DNA from: Capitella teleta
Taxonomy: Eukaryota; Annelida; Polychaeta; Capitellidae
Length of the DNA stretch: 64,000 nt
Reading direction: 5' to 3'
Assembly: GCA_000328365.1 (NCBI GenBank)
Contig: KB302654.1
Location: forward strand, 93,569-157,568
The translations under genes were made by a program, and so were the position numbers. The first letter of the stretch is position 1. Every line of letters starts with the position of its first letter. Below the pieces are notes generated by a model. It was not told the origin of the DNA and ran no database searches. It saw nothing but the letters and a program-made list of their open reading frames with translations. Of the stretch, positions 1 through 12,958 are shown piece after piece.

Positions 1-847
1 CCGCGTAAAAAAGTGATAGCTCCGTATTGGTGGATGTTTTTTTATGATATTGATGTAATCATGTGAATATATCTCACAGCGAACAAGTGCGTTCTCATTT
101 CTTACCTAGTTGGGAGCATTCGGGGTTTTGTTCAACATATATTGTGATGCAAACATCCGTGCAATTGTAACAATAGAATCGAGGAATATTTTGAGATGCA
201 GATGATAATATTATTTAATTGTAACCTACGGAGTTATCTGCACAAATGCAAAACTTAGCCCACTTCATGAGGCATTGTTTGTGAGATCCGTCAGCTGCGG
301 TTTTCCTCTTCGTATGTATTTTTTGACGCTGAATAATGTACCTAGAAATTGGCTGAAAATTGGCAGCCACACAGACACGAGTATTGCACGCATTGGTGTA
401 AGGCGCAGAATGTGCTGAGTCCTGCGCTCTCTGTGTTAGAAAACTAAGAGAGATCTCACATGTTGCAATCATCTTCCCCTTCCTTATGATCATCTCAGAT
501 GAAGGAGATCATCTCGTCACTGACGACAGAGATCTTCGAAGCGAAAATGTCCGGAAGAAACACTGATCATAACGCACATAAAAGGCCGATCATAACGCAC
601 GTACGACGCCGATCATAACGCAGATAGGACGAACAGATGGAATGTTTAGATTATGAATTATTGAGCGGACGTATTGAACCGCTTCTCGGTGATACGGATT
701 CATGCAGCTGTGGGTCTACTTAATGACTTGACTTAATAAAATTAATAAACTCATTAAAATTCATTATTAGGAATTAATATGCACGATAATTAATATGCAC
801 GATAATATTCCATGCTGTTTTGTTTATAATGTATGGGGCATTTAGTA
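1..847. other. Intergenic, no gene seen
   Basis: AT-rich spacer. Frames are short and show no recognisable domain. The only structure I can support is a three-fold CATAACGCA repeat, listed separately. Confidence 0.6.
566..622. repeat. Three-copy 23-bp tandem carrying CATAACGCA
   Basis: GATCATAACGCA recurs at 23-bp spacing: the 9-mer CATAACGCA starts at 568, 591 and 614. The same 9-mer or its complement recurs singly through the window, so this cluster may be an amplified genomic motif. Function unknown. Confidence 0.8.
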
Positions 848-1066
848 TTCGCAATTGCTAAACCAAGCAAGAAGATGACCTCTCAGTGTAATATAGGGGG
901 ACTGGTGGTCGTACCGGTTGGCTGTGACCAAGCATGCTGGATTTCGTTGTATATAATATATCCAGGAATATTTTTTTTGTCTATTTTGGTGTTTTTGTAG
1001 GGTCAGGTATGATTTGATTTTTCTTTATGGACTTTCAATCAGAGATCACCGAGATACAGGGACCAA
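848..1066 (+). repeat. Dispersed direct repeat, copy A
   Basis: About 215 bp shared with 1900-2115. It runs from a GCAATTGCTAAACC start through GACTGGTGGTCGTACCGGTT to ATCACCGAGATACA, with scattered mismatches and small indels. No coding frame is shared. The two copies are about 1.05 kb apart in the same orientation. I do not recognise the family. The interval between them is too short, and lacks the domains, to be a retroelement body. Confidence 0.8.
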
Positions 1067-1899
1067 TCGTCGTAACACAGCAATATAGTATGCTGTGCAG
1101 TTAAAGGTAAAATATTTGCATCCGATTGAAGGGAATTACGTTGATAGAATAAGTTCAAGAACAATGAAGGGGAATCGAGATCCGACTCATTATCTGTAAT
1201 TACAGAAAATAAATTTAGTCAACAAACGAACTGATTATATTTGGATGCGGTATTAAAATTGGTTAAGCCTCACGTGACGGTGCCTTGTTTCAAACAAGCA
1301 ACCACTATGGCATAGTGAACTACAGACCCGTATGTACCTCAATCACCTCAGCTGTTTCGAACGGTTCCCAACAAAGTAGTGCTGGTTATGCTACTAATAG
1401 ATGCATTGTGTATACGCAATTGTATGACAGCTATTACCGATGATTTGTGCATAGGAGTGTTGTTTACAAACCACCAGCAGTTGGTCAAAAAAACGTCAAA
1501 CGTGTTTCGATGCATACACCTGCAAGTGAATAGATGTACACACACGAGGGCGCTGTTGTGAGACACGTTTGAGCAGCGTTGGTCAGCGAGTGTTGCGTGC
1601 AATATGTTGAGCAGTTACTCAAGCGGAAGTGCTGTTTCTGGCCAGCCCCGTGGATACGCAAGGTCACTTCCGACTACTCCGATTTCTACTTCGGCTCCTT
1701 GGTAAAGTGATTGTTCATTTTTGTTTGACTTTGAGGTTCTAATTGAAGTGTAGTCTTACTCCTTTGCTTTAGATTTTATTATAATTAGGTTAACATTGTA
1801 CAAGCACCGGCTAGTAAACCAGTGGTTATGAATTGACATTATCCAGCAATTCAAATATTGCTGAAAAAACAACAGCTAGTCATTGCGTCGAACAACGCA
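1067..1899. other. Spacer between the two direct repeats
   Basis: About 830 bp with short overlapping frames on both strands around 1350-1670 that look like antisense shadows. No recognisable protein or RNA. Confidence 0.5.
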
Positions 1900-2147
1900 T
1901 TCGCAATTGCTAAACCACGCAAGAAGATGACCGTATAATATATAGGGGGGACTGGTGGTCGTACCGGTTGGCTGTCACCAAGCATGCTGGATTTCCTTAT
2001 GTATATTTTCAGGAAGATTTTTTAGTCGATTTTAGTGTTTTTGTAGTGTCAGTTATGAATCGATTTTTACTTATGGACTTTCAATCAGAAATCACCGAGA
2101 TACAACGACCCAATTTTTCGCGTTTTTTTTTTTTTTTTTTTTTTTTC
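1900..2147 (+). repeat. Dispersed direct repeat, copy B, with poly-T
   Basis: Second copy of the 848-1066 unit, ending near 2115. A T-rich run follows to about 2147, and the sequences diverge after the GAGATACA end. A homopolymer beside only one copy could be a retroposition tail, but polarity and target-site duplication cannot be established by eye. Confidence 0.75.
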
Positions 2148-4017
2148 TACTTAAATGCGATATTTCTCAATTATTTGTATTGTTCAGCTATGGTCGTTGA
2201 ACCCACTTAATGACTATTCATGAACTCACTTTGAAGCTTCCAGTAATTCGTGTTAATCCGTGTTAATCACATAGTTGCATACACTCTACGCGTTCATGAA
2301 AAGGACTCCTTCGAGTACTACAATTCTCAAATTAATAACATTCACAAATTCACCAGGTTAACGGTCACCTGGACACCAGCCATATGAATATGCATGGTAA
2401 TTCTGTCAATCCAGTATAATTGTTGCCATAGAAATGTGTGATTTTGCAATTTCATCATATTTCAATTTCAGTTTAGCTTTATTTGTAAGTTTATGCTCCA
2501 AACTCACGTATGCGTTTTGTACTAGGCCAATACCATTTCAATATAGTACCCGAAACATATCCAATTGATTACCACATCGGTCCCAATTACTTATTTATGA
2601 CCTTCAATCTCATTAAAGGCTAAGAATTATATCAGCACCTTCACATCACGTTTATCTTATTATAGCTTCCATGTTTGACTAAGATCCCTGTGTTGCATTG
2701 GTGCTGTCGTAAACTTTTGATACCTTGTGCGCAGCAATAAATTGCTATGACAACACATTCTTCTTGAATAGCATACGTTATGATTACCACTTTATTTGAT
2801 ATAGCTTTGATACATGTATAGCACAGAAATCATAATAACGACTATAACCACAAAGTATGCTCTAAGCTTTATTCGTAATAATATTTAAACTCAGTCTGAG
2901 GTCTCAGATAATGTACCACGTGGTTTGTGTGGTGACAGCTCAACACGTAGGAAACATATCAAACTCATAACGGTCTGTTATTGTCAGAAATCTTTCACTC
3001 TGTCAGCTCATAAAGCATTTCTTTATCTAAACCCTAATCACCACTCCATCGTTGATTTCTAATGGCTGACATCTATGATCAGGAGGTGTTGTTTCGTTAA
3101 GTTGTTAAACGAGTCGAAAGGAGCAACGGGAATTATAAAGTGCGTTGTGAATCAGACTATAAAAAGTGCGTTATGATTTATAAATGGCGGCTCCTCGTCG
3201 TAAGGTAGGCTTTTAGTGGAATTGTCGCCTGCGGGTGTGTTGAAACTGCATCAGACTGCCAACTGATGGCATTATCTAGCAATTACACCTCCCGACTCGG
3301 TTTCTTATGCTTGTGAAACACGAATAGACGTCTGATCGCGAAGGGCTCTGCACGGCTGACATTTTAGGCCCACATCGACAACACACTTTGCCTCACTCGG
3401 AAGATGCGCCCGCGTTTCCAAATGGCGTTTTGGCTATCAATAGATTATATGCATCATTGGGGCTGGTTAATCTGACCTCGTTAATCTGGAAATTCCAAAT
3501 CAGATCCAATTCACACGGAATAAATAAATAATAATTATAATTATAATGTGCCGGCTATATTATATCGTTATGTTTTTCAGTCCTTTCGTTGATCGGTATT
3601 TTCCATGAATGTAACACTGGACCAAGCAACTGTATGCACAGTGCTCTGTGTATGCTATATAAATATTCCAATTTCCAATATCCCAGTTAAAATGTTATTT
3701 GACTTTGCTAAGTTTTATCACGTTTCGCTTATCGGATTTTGTGCTTGATATTACGTCATTTTACGTCAGTTCAAAGGTCATCATGTTTGACATTCCATGT
3801 GATAATGTCGTTCCCCTGGTGGGTGTTAACTGCGTGAACTGAACCTCATGAAATCCTTTAGCTATTAATTACAGTTACCAAAACGGTAAACAGCCTACTA
3901 TAAACATCGAGTCTAGTGTTTCTCAACAAACAAATGAAAATATTCATTGATAAAAGCACCACCTATGTATAGATGACATCGGTTCTTCAAAGGGCGGAGC
4001 AGAAATATAATCACAAT
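2148..4017. other. Intergenic, no gene seen
   Basis: No open frame above about 60 codons and no domain. One TGCGTTATG motif lies at 3167-3175. Confidence 0.6.
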
Positions 4018-4683
4018 TCACTTAACATTGAGTATGTTATAGGACCATGAAATGACCATGAAATGACCATGACAACTTCTGCCCTGGTACAATTGCTTCA
4101 TCCTCCCGCATGACACTTGCAGAGTGGAACACGAATTAACACCAAACAAAGTGTAGCAGCGTTCACACCCAGGCCACTCTGGGTAATCATTTGATGGAAT
4201 AATTGTGGCTGCTTTACTCGAGGGTTGCGAGAACAGTTTGGAATACGCCATATGGCAAATTAACGAAATTACACCACTGCCATGGGTGATCAGAAAACTT
4301 ATAATTGCATCACTCTCGAGTCCTGCTTCAGCCAATACGTTTGTTGGTGACAGCAAATTAATTATCATGCCTAATGTTCGTATCCCTTGAATAGACATAC
4401 TTGTATAACCAGAATGTACAAGGCTTCTCCAATCATCATCCATTAGTATTTTGCCAGTGGTGTATAATATATGCGATTGATGGATTGCATAGCAGACATT
4501 GATCATTCTGGTGTCTTGAATTGTCTTCAGATGTGACGCCCAGCATTCATATAGCACTCCTTTTGATCCATGAAAGACTCGGGAGGTGTTCGAGGTTGCG
4601 CGTCGGGGCAGAGGGCAGAGGTGTTGATAACAACGCAGGGAAACCTCATACCCCGAATGCTCTTCCTTATAAACAAGACACAT
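4018..4683 (-). CDS. Unsupported long ORF, hypothetical
   Basis: A 221-codon ATG-initiated frame, the longest here without a family assignment. At this base composition such an open stretch is rare by chance, so it may be coding, or a remnant of something coding. I recognise no motif. It has no clear signal peptide, no repeat structure and a scatter of cysteines. A 61-codon frame lies antisense at 4205-4390. No flanking splice sites or neighbouring exons corroborate it. It could be a chance ORF, an exon of an unrecognised gene, or a decayed transposon frame. Confidence 0.15.
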   Translation of the reverse strand: MCLVYKEEHSGYEVSLRCYQHLCPLPRRATSNTSRVFHGSKGVLYECWASHLKTIQDTRMINVCYAIHQSHILYTTGKILMDDDWRSLVHSGYTSMSIQGIRTLGMIINLLSPTNVLAEAGLESDAIISFLITHGSGVISLICHMAYSKLFSQPSSKAATIIPSNDYPEWPGCERCYTLFGVNSCSTLQVSCGRMKQLYQGRSCHGHFMVISWSYNILNVK

Positions 4684-5605
4684 GTATAACGAACATAAAA
4701 TCTTCTCCCAAATGCATATGATTAGTGCTGGAGTGACTTATATGTGGAGGTCAACGTACGGTATTCCTATAGTATGTAGCATTGAACACAGGACTGACGT
4801 AAGGAGGGCTTATCACCCGAGAGACGACTGCTAATTTAATGGCAATATACACTCGTATAAGTCTGTCAATTGCAGCGACAGTTACCACGGGGAGCAAGTG
4901 CAGTCAGTGCATCATGAAACATCTCCTTCATCAGTGGCGTCGGCTAATTAAGTCTGGCAAAACGTAGCCTCGCTTTGTGGCTCCAGGGCGGAATGCAAGT
5001 CCTCGCAGTCTCTATAGCCGCTATCGGGTCTCTTGGGATATCGGGTATAGAACGGGAGAGGGGGTTGGGAGGGCTGGAGAGGGGGTGGTATGCACCAAGC
5101 CAGCAATTTATCGGCCAATTGTGTAATTTCCCCCTACCCCCGAGCCGAATGTGTATGGTTCAAAGCGTTGTATTAAAATCATTTGGGAATAGGAAAAAAA
5201 AAATGTTCGAGTTTTTCTTCTGGCAAACCAAATAGTGAGATGTCTGGGTAGAGGGGCAGTGGTGTATAGACAAAAATACGGGCGGAACCAATTCCCCTTG
5301 GTACACTGTAGCTGGCCCTCTCCCCCACCACACTGTTGTAAGTATGGTTCTATTAAATTGTAGGGAGAGTTGCATATAAGGGAATTAGCAAGGCAGTGGC
5401 AGAGGGCTTTGCTGTTCAGAGTGTGGAAGAGGCGGTGCTGGCGGTCAGGACATTCACGAGTCTCTTCCTGATCGTGCTTTGAACATTGGATAGGCCTCTA
5501 CCATGGCCATTGCAGTGCGCTACCTCCGACAAGATGCCAATTCAGGCATGGATCTGTTTGACCGGGGGAGGGGTCGGGGGTCACGACCTCCTCATCGGAG
5601 CGGCA
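4684..5605. other. Intergenic; G-rich and GC-rich patches
   Basis: Contains a purine-rich G-run patch around 5040-5095 and a GC-richer block from about 5480. Overlapping frames in all phases of the GC-rich block reflect a low stop-codon density and are not evidence of coding. Confidence 0.5.
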
Positions 5606-5676
5606 AGACCCCTGGCCGAGTGGCAAAGACCAAAAGCAATTCAACCGATGCCTCCCCGGGTTCGACTCCAACCGCG
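5606..5676 (+). repeat. tRNA-like A/B-box remnant (SINE head or tRNA pseudogene)
   Basis: TGGCCGAGTGG at 5613-5623 matches the RNA polymerase III A box and GGTTCGACTCC at 5659-5669 matches the B box. The 46-bp offset fits a long-variable-arm (Leu/Ser-like) tRNA. The T-stem flanking TTCGACT does not pair well (only two of five pairs by eye) and I cannot build an acceptor stem, so it is not a functional tRNA gene. A tRNA-derived SINE head or pseudogene is likelier. No A-rich tail can be assigned with confidence. Confidence 0.45.
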
Positions 5677-5699
5677 AAGGACGGCGCATTCTTCTTCGG

Positions 5700-8600
5700 G
5701 TAAAATCTTGTTTACTACAGATGGAAATCTTTAATATATGCTAACCGTTCTATATTATTGATCACAAACCCATATATCTCAGTTGGAATGATCGATATAT
5801 TTAAATTATGCCAGATGACGAAGATTTGCTCAGTTCGTGTGATTCCAGTTTCAAATGAGCGTTTAGCAATCAATGTTCGTTCTCGCATTGTTCTTTGTGC
5901 CTGGATAGAATCACGTTGTCTGTGTGGTTTCACTGGATATATTTTATGAACGTTTATAGGTGAATCATCTGTGTAATATATAATAGTGCGCCACCAATAC
6001 TAAAATAACGATAGAGCATCGATATGACATTAAACATATCTTTTTTAGGGCGTAGAAATAAAAATATTGAACTATACAGTCAACCATAAAACAATTGAAT
6101 TTCCAATCAACTTTAAGTTCCTCGTATATTAAAAAATTCTAACCCCGTAACCTTTCTTCCATGGCACGTGAAACTAATTTTGACTAATCCATCTTTCTTT
6201 TCTTTTTTTTTTTTTCTTTTTTTTTTCATAAACACTAATCACCGAGTTGCAGATTGGCTAAAGGAAGGTATAAATTATCCATGCATGGCATTCTAACAAT
6301 TTAATAATATATTTTTCTTCTTCATTTTCAAAATTACTGCTTTATCTCTTTATATTTATTCAATTATTGAACTTTCCTCTTTAGCATGGTATTATTTCAA
6401 TCTTATCGTGGCGCCTTCGAAAATAATAAGATACACAAATAGGTGTGACAGCGACCCCCATTATCGCCCAATGGTTTCAGCCGACTGTCATTTCTTTTTG
6501 GGTATATACTAATCTTGAAAGGGTGTCAGCCGCGAGTCACATGGGGTGGGGGTGAATATCGACGCATGCGCATAGGGTTCTGGGGACCGAAGCCTCTTTG
6601 AGCTATTTTTTGCGTGGTTAGCAGCACGGCGGTATATTTGCATGGTGCCGTTCTTGTGCGCTGGGCCAGCATTGGCGCTATGCTGGGGAATCGCGGGCCT
6701 ATTTGAAGCAATGCGTTTGGGGACTCGTACGTCATGGCGCCGTATTGGTTGTGTGGCCTGACACTGGATGGCTGCACACACGCTACGTGTGACCGCATTC
6801 ACCCCATCTTGATAATGCGACGCTGCATTCCAAACCCAACTCCTGCTACCTGCGTAAAATGAGCATCAAGAACGAATTACAGATTGTACGTGCAATCGAT
6901 AAAACACGAAATTTACCTTATAAGCGATTTTGTTACACCATGCATTTAACACTGTAGCATATACACGTGCAGTAACCTGGTGGCTATTGGCCCAGGCTCG
7001 CTCTGCCTCTCACTACAGCGGCAGGCGTTGCTGCGGAGAGAAGAGGCTGGATGTAAGCACCTGCTTTCTGCACCACCGTGGCCACCAAACGGCAGCATCT
7101 CAGCGGCATCTCCAGCCTCCTCACCAGTTGTAACCTCTTTAGCTGCGTGTTAACAATGCTAACTCGTTTGCCGTGCTGTCACTAGTTTACCTTTGGATTA
7201 CTTATTACCTGTCTACGTGGCGACTGACGTACATGTTCACCTTGTCGACTTTTGCTAATAGGCACCTCCCGCCATGGCTGTTGCCTGGTTACGGGTCAGA
7301 AGGCAACCACTGGCCGGCAAACTCACCACCAGACACACAGACCCACGCCCGACACTGGAAAAAGTAAGTCATACCTTTCGACCTATATTCATCATTTGGG
7401 ACCATGATTATATGCCCTCACCTGCCATTTTGTGTGTGATTTTGGCCAACCCCCGCCATCATTAACCCACCCTCTGTATGAACTAACCCGGTTGCATTTC
7501 TATTGATCATCTTGGCTTCTTTTTTTTCTCTTTGTTCGTCGGTAAATTGCCATATCACACAGCATGTAACGAGGCCCCTAGATATTTCTGCTCGGGGTCC
7601 AAATAATATCCAAATATTGTCCCGCGGATCTTGGGGTTTTATTGAATCATGATTGGTCGTGTGCCAGCGCATGCTTGTCTGCAATCTCGACAGCCTCGAG
7701 GTTTTTCCTGCACTCAGAAGACATTAATTCTATTGCTATTGCTGCGCACTGAGAGCTCACTGTCATTTATTTCAATAACAAAACAAGTGCACGCCCCTCT
7801 CTCTGTATACACCTGATAAATGATGCATCATTCTTCTAAAAAAAAAAAATACGAGTCCCGATCCTGAACAAGAGCTTATAGATATTTATTGTGAATTTCA
7901 CCTTTCAATATATACATAGTATTTTTGCAAAGCAAATGCTTTCATCTATTTAGGGAAGTACAATATGTACCGGTATACCAAATAGCTCATCCGTTGAATT
8001 GATCGCAGGCGGCCCCCAAGGGAAGTCACTGATATGATCTTATCTTTTCAATAACACCTCTGCCATGTCTGCAAATCTTCCAAAAGATTGGAAGTTGTAT
8101 ATGCCACAAGAGATGGGAAGCAATGGCTGAAAAAGAAGTGCGGATTCAGTGAAACGAAAAAGGCTAATCGAATATTATGGACCTTTAACAAGAAACTATA
8201 GCTTTAGACGGTTATAGATATAGACGGCACACTAGGTTTAGGGGGGATTGGTGTCACTGGAAAATGGTTGAATTCTAAGACTAATTACTCTAGAATTGCA
8301 TCGTGAGATCAATTATAATTGAGATAAAGGCACGGGGCTAAAACCCATTGGCCTAAAACAACTTTGATAACCCTGATGTCGACTTAATGATTCAAAGAAA
8401 CACACACTGCTTTAGGGGCAACGTGCTGAATACTTGTATTATGCAACCCTCATATTGACGCAGGCAGCCTTCTTATACATGTACCTGGATGCTTCGACAA
8501 TTGTAGAATATACAGATATAAGCATACGCATGGAATGGAATGGAATATTCAAAGCTTAAAATCTGCCATGTTCGCCAGACTGTAATTTGTCAGCTCATTT

Positions 8601-9123
8601 AGCAAGCCGGCTTGTGGTTTATTCATGCCCAGTTTCTGGTCCTTCAAGGTTATTGTCTATCATCTTTGACACTTGACAAAATTGCGTTTCACACTGTTGG
8701 AGTCTTGTAGTCAGTTGGCGGTGCGAAACATGCGACAGGGTCTTGCAATGCTTATCAAATGAACAGTGTGTTATTTATGGGGTTGTTACCTGTCTACTTG
8801 TCATATAGCTGTGAGGTATCATTGAGTTGAAATACGTGACATCGTAGTACAAATATATATCAGTCGTAGCACATATTTGAGCAATATCAACAAAGCAACC
8901 CGTTATGCTCTACATGTTCATTTTACTTTCATTAAATAATGATCACTGGAAACGCAGATGTGGAAATCAATACCTCACTCACAAGTGAGGTTTTAATACA
9001 TGTCTCTCAATACAACGAATGCATATCAACCTCATGTATTTGGATGTATATCCCATGTATAACGTCCAATGTGGTTTGGTTACGTTATTGTATTTCAATT
9101 GTTGATCTAAAAGGAGTTTGTAG
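5700..9123. other. Intergenic, no gene seen
   Basis: AT-rich spacer. A GC-richer island at about 6500-7130 carries overlapping 60-97-codon frames on both strands with no recognisable product. T-rich runs lie at 6196-6230. Confidence 0.5.
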
Positions 9124-9170
9124 CACAGAAAAATCATTAGGCCAGGTGATGCCCTAATGATTTTCCTGTG
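9124..9170. repeat. Near-perfect inverted repeat (hairpin)
   Basis: The arm CACAGAAAAATCATTAGG (9124-9141) pairs with 9153-9170 with one mismatch across 18 bp, around an 11-nt spacer. It could form a stable RNA or DNA hairpin, or be the collapsed core of a small inverted-repeat transposon. No flanking target duplication is evident. Confidence 0.75.
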
Positions 9171-12100
9171 GTGTGTAGGCCATATATTGTCAATGATGAG
9201 CAACCATGTGAATATACATAGAGATAGACTCATGCGGATCGAGGATTAGGTTCAGCTAAGCTCTCGACAGCACCGCATTAGCAAGGGATTATCGCATAAT
9301 TATGCTCACCACGCCAGTGTAGACATATAGGATGCGTAGTGTGTGGCGGAGATTAACAATTAGTGATAGATGGCTTGTCAGTTATACCTGTAAATTGTAT
9401 TGTTTTCTTTGATTAGGAGAATGTAGATTTTCGCGTGCGTTAATCTTTAATCAATATACCGTGGATTAAAAAGAGCTACGTCTGCCACAGAGATGCTCTC
9501 ACGAAAGAATTGTTATTCATTGCTCAAAGCACCCTAGTCCCAAGAAGTTGTGGCCACTGCTATGGTTTAGCAGTACATCATGCATCCAAAATGGTGGCCA
9601 TTTCAATCTCAACAGAGTGACAAATACACTTTGTATGTCTCATCCATCTCCGTGATTAAGGAGGTCAATTCTTCTCTTTGCACTCGCTTTTCTCCATGCC
9701 TTTGAAGCATCGTTCTTAAAGCTACGTGTCATCGGGAAAATTGCTTGTGTTTAGATGAAGCGTTCCACACTCAATTCCACTTCCGTCGGCCATTTTGTTT
9801 GCATGTTGACCCGCAGATAATGACTTGCAAAGGAATATATTGCCCTTCTCGGGTTCTCACGTGCGTTCAGTCTTCATTTCCTTCGTTGTTGGTGGTCCCA
9901 ATGGGGTTCCCATACCAGGAATACTCCGCAAAACGACTGCAATTAACCCGAAAGAGAAGCAACTCAATATGTGAGCGGGGCTCTCAGCTGGAGGTTGCTG
10001 AGCAAATCCCAGACAAATACCGCGTGGATCCAATTCCGGATCTAAAATTGGGCGTCTTATTCGGGGGACCCGTGAATGGCCCGTTGGCGGCGCTGATAAG
10101 ACCTCTCTCACGTTTGGAGCTTTGCTGTGTGTACAGATACACAACCCAAAAAAAAAAAATCTAGACATCGAGAGAGAAAAACAGGCCGAGCAACAAAACT
10201 CAATTTGGAAACTGCCATTATGGTATATATGAAGCACGCAATCACACGTGACTCACATATTGATTGCAGTTGAGATGCTTCTTCAATTTCGTCCAATCTA
10301 CCATAATTCTGTCTATTTATAAGCTCTACAAATAATCATCAATCTCCTTATTCTAAGGGGATGGCCAACTTTATGACATCTCTCTGGTGGTTCGGTGTAT
10401 AACCCGGTGATAGGCTTTAAACGTACCCCATGGGTGAAGCCGGTGAACTATTGACCTTGCCTTTCTTCTCCTCTCTGTGCACGGCTCTCAAAGCCAAATG
10501 CGCCTGGATGACATCGCAGGATCAAGACTAACGACAGACTCGGCCCTTGTCTGCTTCCCCCAAACCTTCAAGACAACTCTTGCATTCATTTGCATATTTG
10601 CTCTGCTGCTGTGAGATGAGGACGCACTGAACTCTTGTGATAAAACCAGACGGGAAAGGACGAGATTCAGTTATGAGATTGACAAGTAGCTGTTGAACAG
10701 CTTTTAGGTCAAATATTAACAATATTTGCCTTGTATCATAGGATAAAGCTTGTATATGTAACACACATTGCTCGATTCCTAGGGCGATTAGATATCTATA
10801 TTCTGGCTCTTCCTAAAATAAACCTCTTTCATCTTACTACACACACACATTCTGCATCCACAATCTCCCACTAAGCTCCTTAGATCCTGGATCTGCTGTC
10901 CGTAGCTTTCATTCCTCATCCTCAGATAGATGTATATTCGTCCTAAGTCCCATATTCCTCATCCTCATTTCTCTCTTCTCCGTCCCAATTGTCTCCAAGG
11001 AAATTAATCACCATCGGATCCCGAGCGCACACAGTCTCCTTTGTGTTTAGTTGAGCCTGATGGAGCCTCGATTGACTGCACCAAATACCGGAACAGCCAG
11101 CCGCAGAATCTGAGGCCATTTCCTTTCGATCGCCAGATGCTTCCAACGCTGAGCCCCATGCCTTTTTTAATGGCCATACAATCTTTTACACGGGCGCAAG
11201 TTAAGCATAGGCTTCTATGCGCTGTCTTCGTGCGACATTGACGGCCAATAGAAAGACGAAATCGACGCCTTGGTCAGAGTTATTGCTCGCAGTGCAAGAT
11301 GGTGGCTTGCTCAGCGCAATGTTTATGATCACGTGACTGGGAAGGGGGTCTCTTTTTGTGAGTGTGTGTGGTCAGTCTGTGTGTACTAATCCACGCAATT
11401 AGGCTTATAATCGGACGATTAGGCCTCAAGAGGAAAAAAATCAATGCAGGTTTTGAAACCAAAACGGGCTCACCTCAGTGGCCAACATTCATTTGCAAAA
11501 AAACATCCTTCTCCAAACCACGACTTCTATCTTATCAGAGTGGCCAGCTAATATGGCACTCATGCAGTTATCTTTGCTGGAGTGGGATGCTACTCTTGCT
11601 GATGACGTCACAACCAAGTGAGTTCCAAAATTTTATGAAGTTTTGATTGCGCTATAGAAATAAATCTTTCTTTTTCAAGGCGTTTTTTTTTTTAACCCTG
11701 GGGTAAAGGTCACGACCTCGCCTTGATTTTATATGAAGGCTGATTCATCTTGTTGTCGACAGGCCCCTTGTTATGTGGAATCATCAGATATTATTTAGGA
11801 TGCTGGGAGCTATTGGCCATTGGCAATATTATAATAGCCCCTAGATGCGATTATTTCAGTAGGCTGGCCATCGGGATTGTTTTTAGTAATTTCGTAGAAC
11901 CGTGTCCTCGTTGGGCAAGCACAGCACTAATTATAGGTTTTATATCCTCTTCATTAATCTCCTGGAGTTCATTTCTCTCCTCCATTTATGTCTATTCGTA
12001 TTCTGCTTTTGTCTCTCAATCCCTTTCTTTCTCTCATATGTGAGGATCTGGAGATTGTGGTCTTCAAAATAACAAACTGATGGATTGTTTAGTCTGGAAT

Positions 12101-12576
12101 TGATCAAAGGTCTTACCGATCTCATCGAGCGAGCAAGTATTATTGACGTATATTATTGTTGTATTATACATGTACCTACAACCATTAATTTATAGTAAAC
12201 ACTAGTTCATGCTAAACAACTACATAGTAAGAATGCTGATGAATATGAATGGATACAATTCGATGTTGGGTGATTGCAGTTCAATATTTACATGCGTGTT
12301 TCACAGCTCGATTAATAAAACGCACACAATTGTGTGATTTACGTCATCTTGCATATAGATGAATGGAACATGTGTTTTCAATTGAATTATAGGTGGTCAC
12401 TATAGCGTGCTGCATGGTCATCATGGAGAATCACGAAATATTTCTACTTATCACGAGGGAGAAACAACGATGAGAATTAATTTATGGTATTCGGATATCA
12501 ACACCGTTGAGTATTCAATTCAATTCGTAGTAGTTTGAGTAGTTTCCTCAAACGAATAGAGGCTACTCTATCGGTT
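9171..12576. other. Intergenic, no gene seen
   Basis: Two overlapping opposite-strand frames at 9745-10237 (139 and 126 codons) have no recognisable domain, and overlap of this kind argues for a chance low-stop region. The rest is AT-rich spacer with short homopolymers. Confidence 0.5.
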
Positions 12577-12958
12577 TATATAACCGAGTTGTTAAATTAG
12601 GGTTACAGAATATTTATGCCAATAACTGAGTGATTAACTCAAGGCTATACAGTGCGTGTATTAGTAACTGTGTGGTTAAATTCAGGTTATAATTATGTGT
12701 GCTAATAACTGAGTGATTTTTCAAGGCTATACAGTGTGTTATTAGTAACTGTGTGGTTAAATTCAGGTCATAATTATGTGTGCTAATAACTGAGTGACTA
12801 ACTCAAGGCTATACAGTGCGTGTGTTAGTAACTGAGTGGTTAAATTCAGGTTATAATTATTGTGCTAATATCTGAGTGATTTACTTAAGGCTATACAGTG
12901 CGTGTGTTAGTAACTGAGTGGTTAAATTCAGGTTATATGTGAGCTAATAACTGCATGA
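12577..12958 (+). repeat. 82-bp minisatellite, about 4.6 units
   Basis: The landmark AAGGCTATACAGTG recurs at 12641, 12723, 12805 and 12887, exactly 82 bp apart. Each unit also holds GTTAAATTCAGGTTATA and GCTAATAACTGAGTGA. A degenerate partial unit precedes the array and a truncated one ends it. Units differ by a few bases and small indels. No conserved frame is seen across units. Confidence 0.92.

Noticed and set aside
848-2147. Direct repeats considered as the ends of an LTR-type element
   Set aside because: The 830-bp interval encodes nothing of that kind, there are no matching target duplications, and the copies are too diverged from each other.
6509-6802. Two overlapping minus-strand frames in a GC-richer island
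   Set aside because: Different frames over the same bases with no domain; GC-rich DNA has few stops.
9745-10237. Overlapping 139- and 126-codon frames on opposite strands
   Set aside because: No domain and mutual antisense overlap; best explained by a locally low stop frequency.
12577-12958. Array considered as CRISPR
   Set aside because: Units are contiguous 82-bp tandem copies without variable spacers, in a eukaryotic context.
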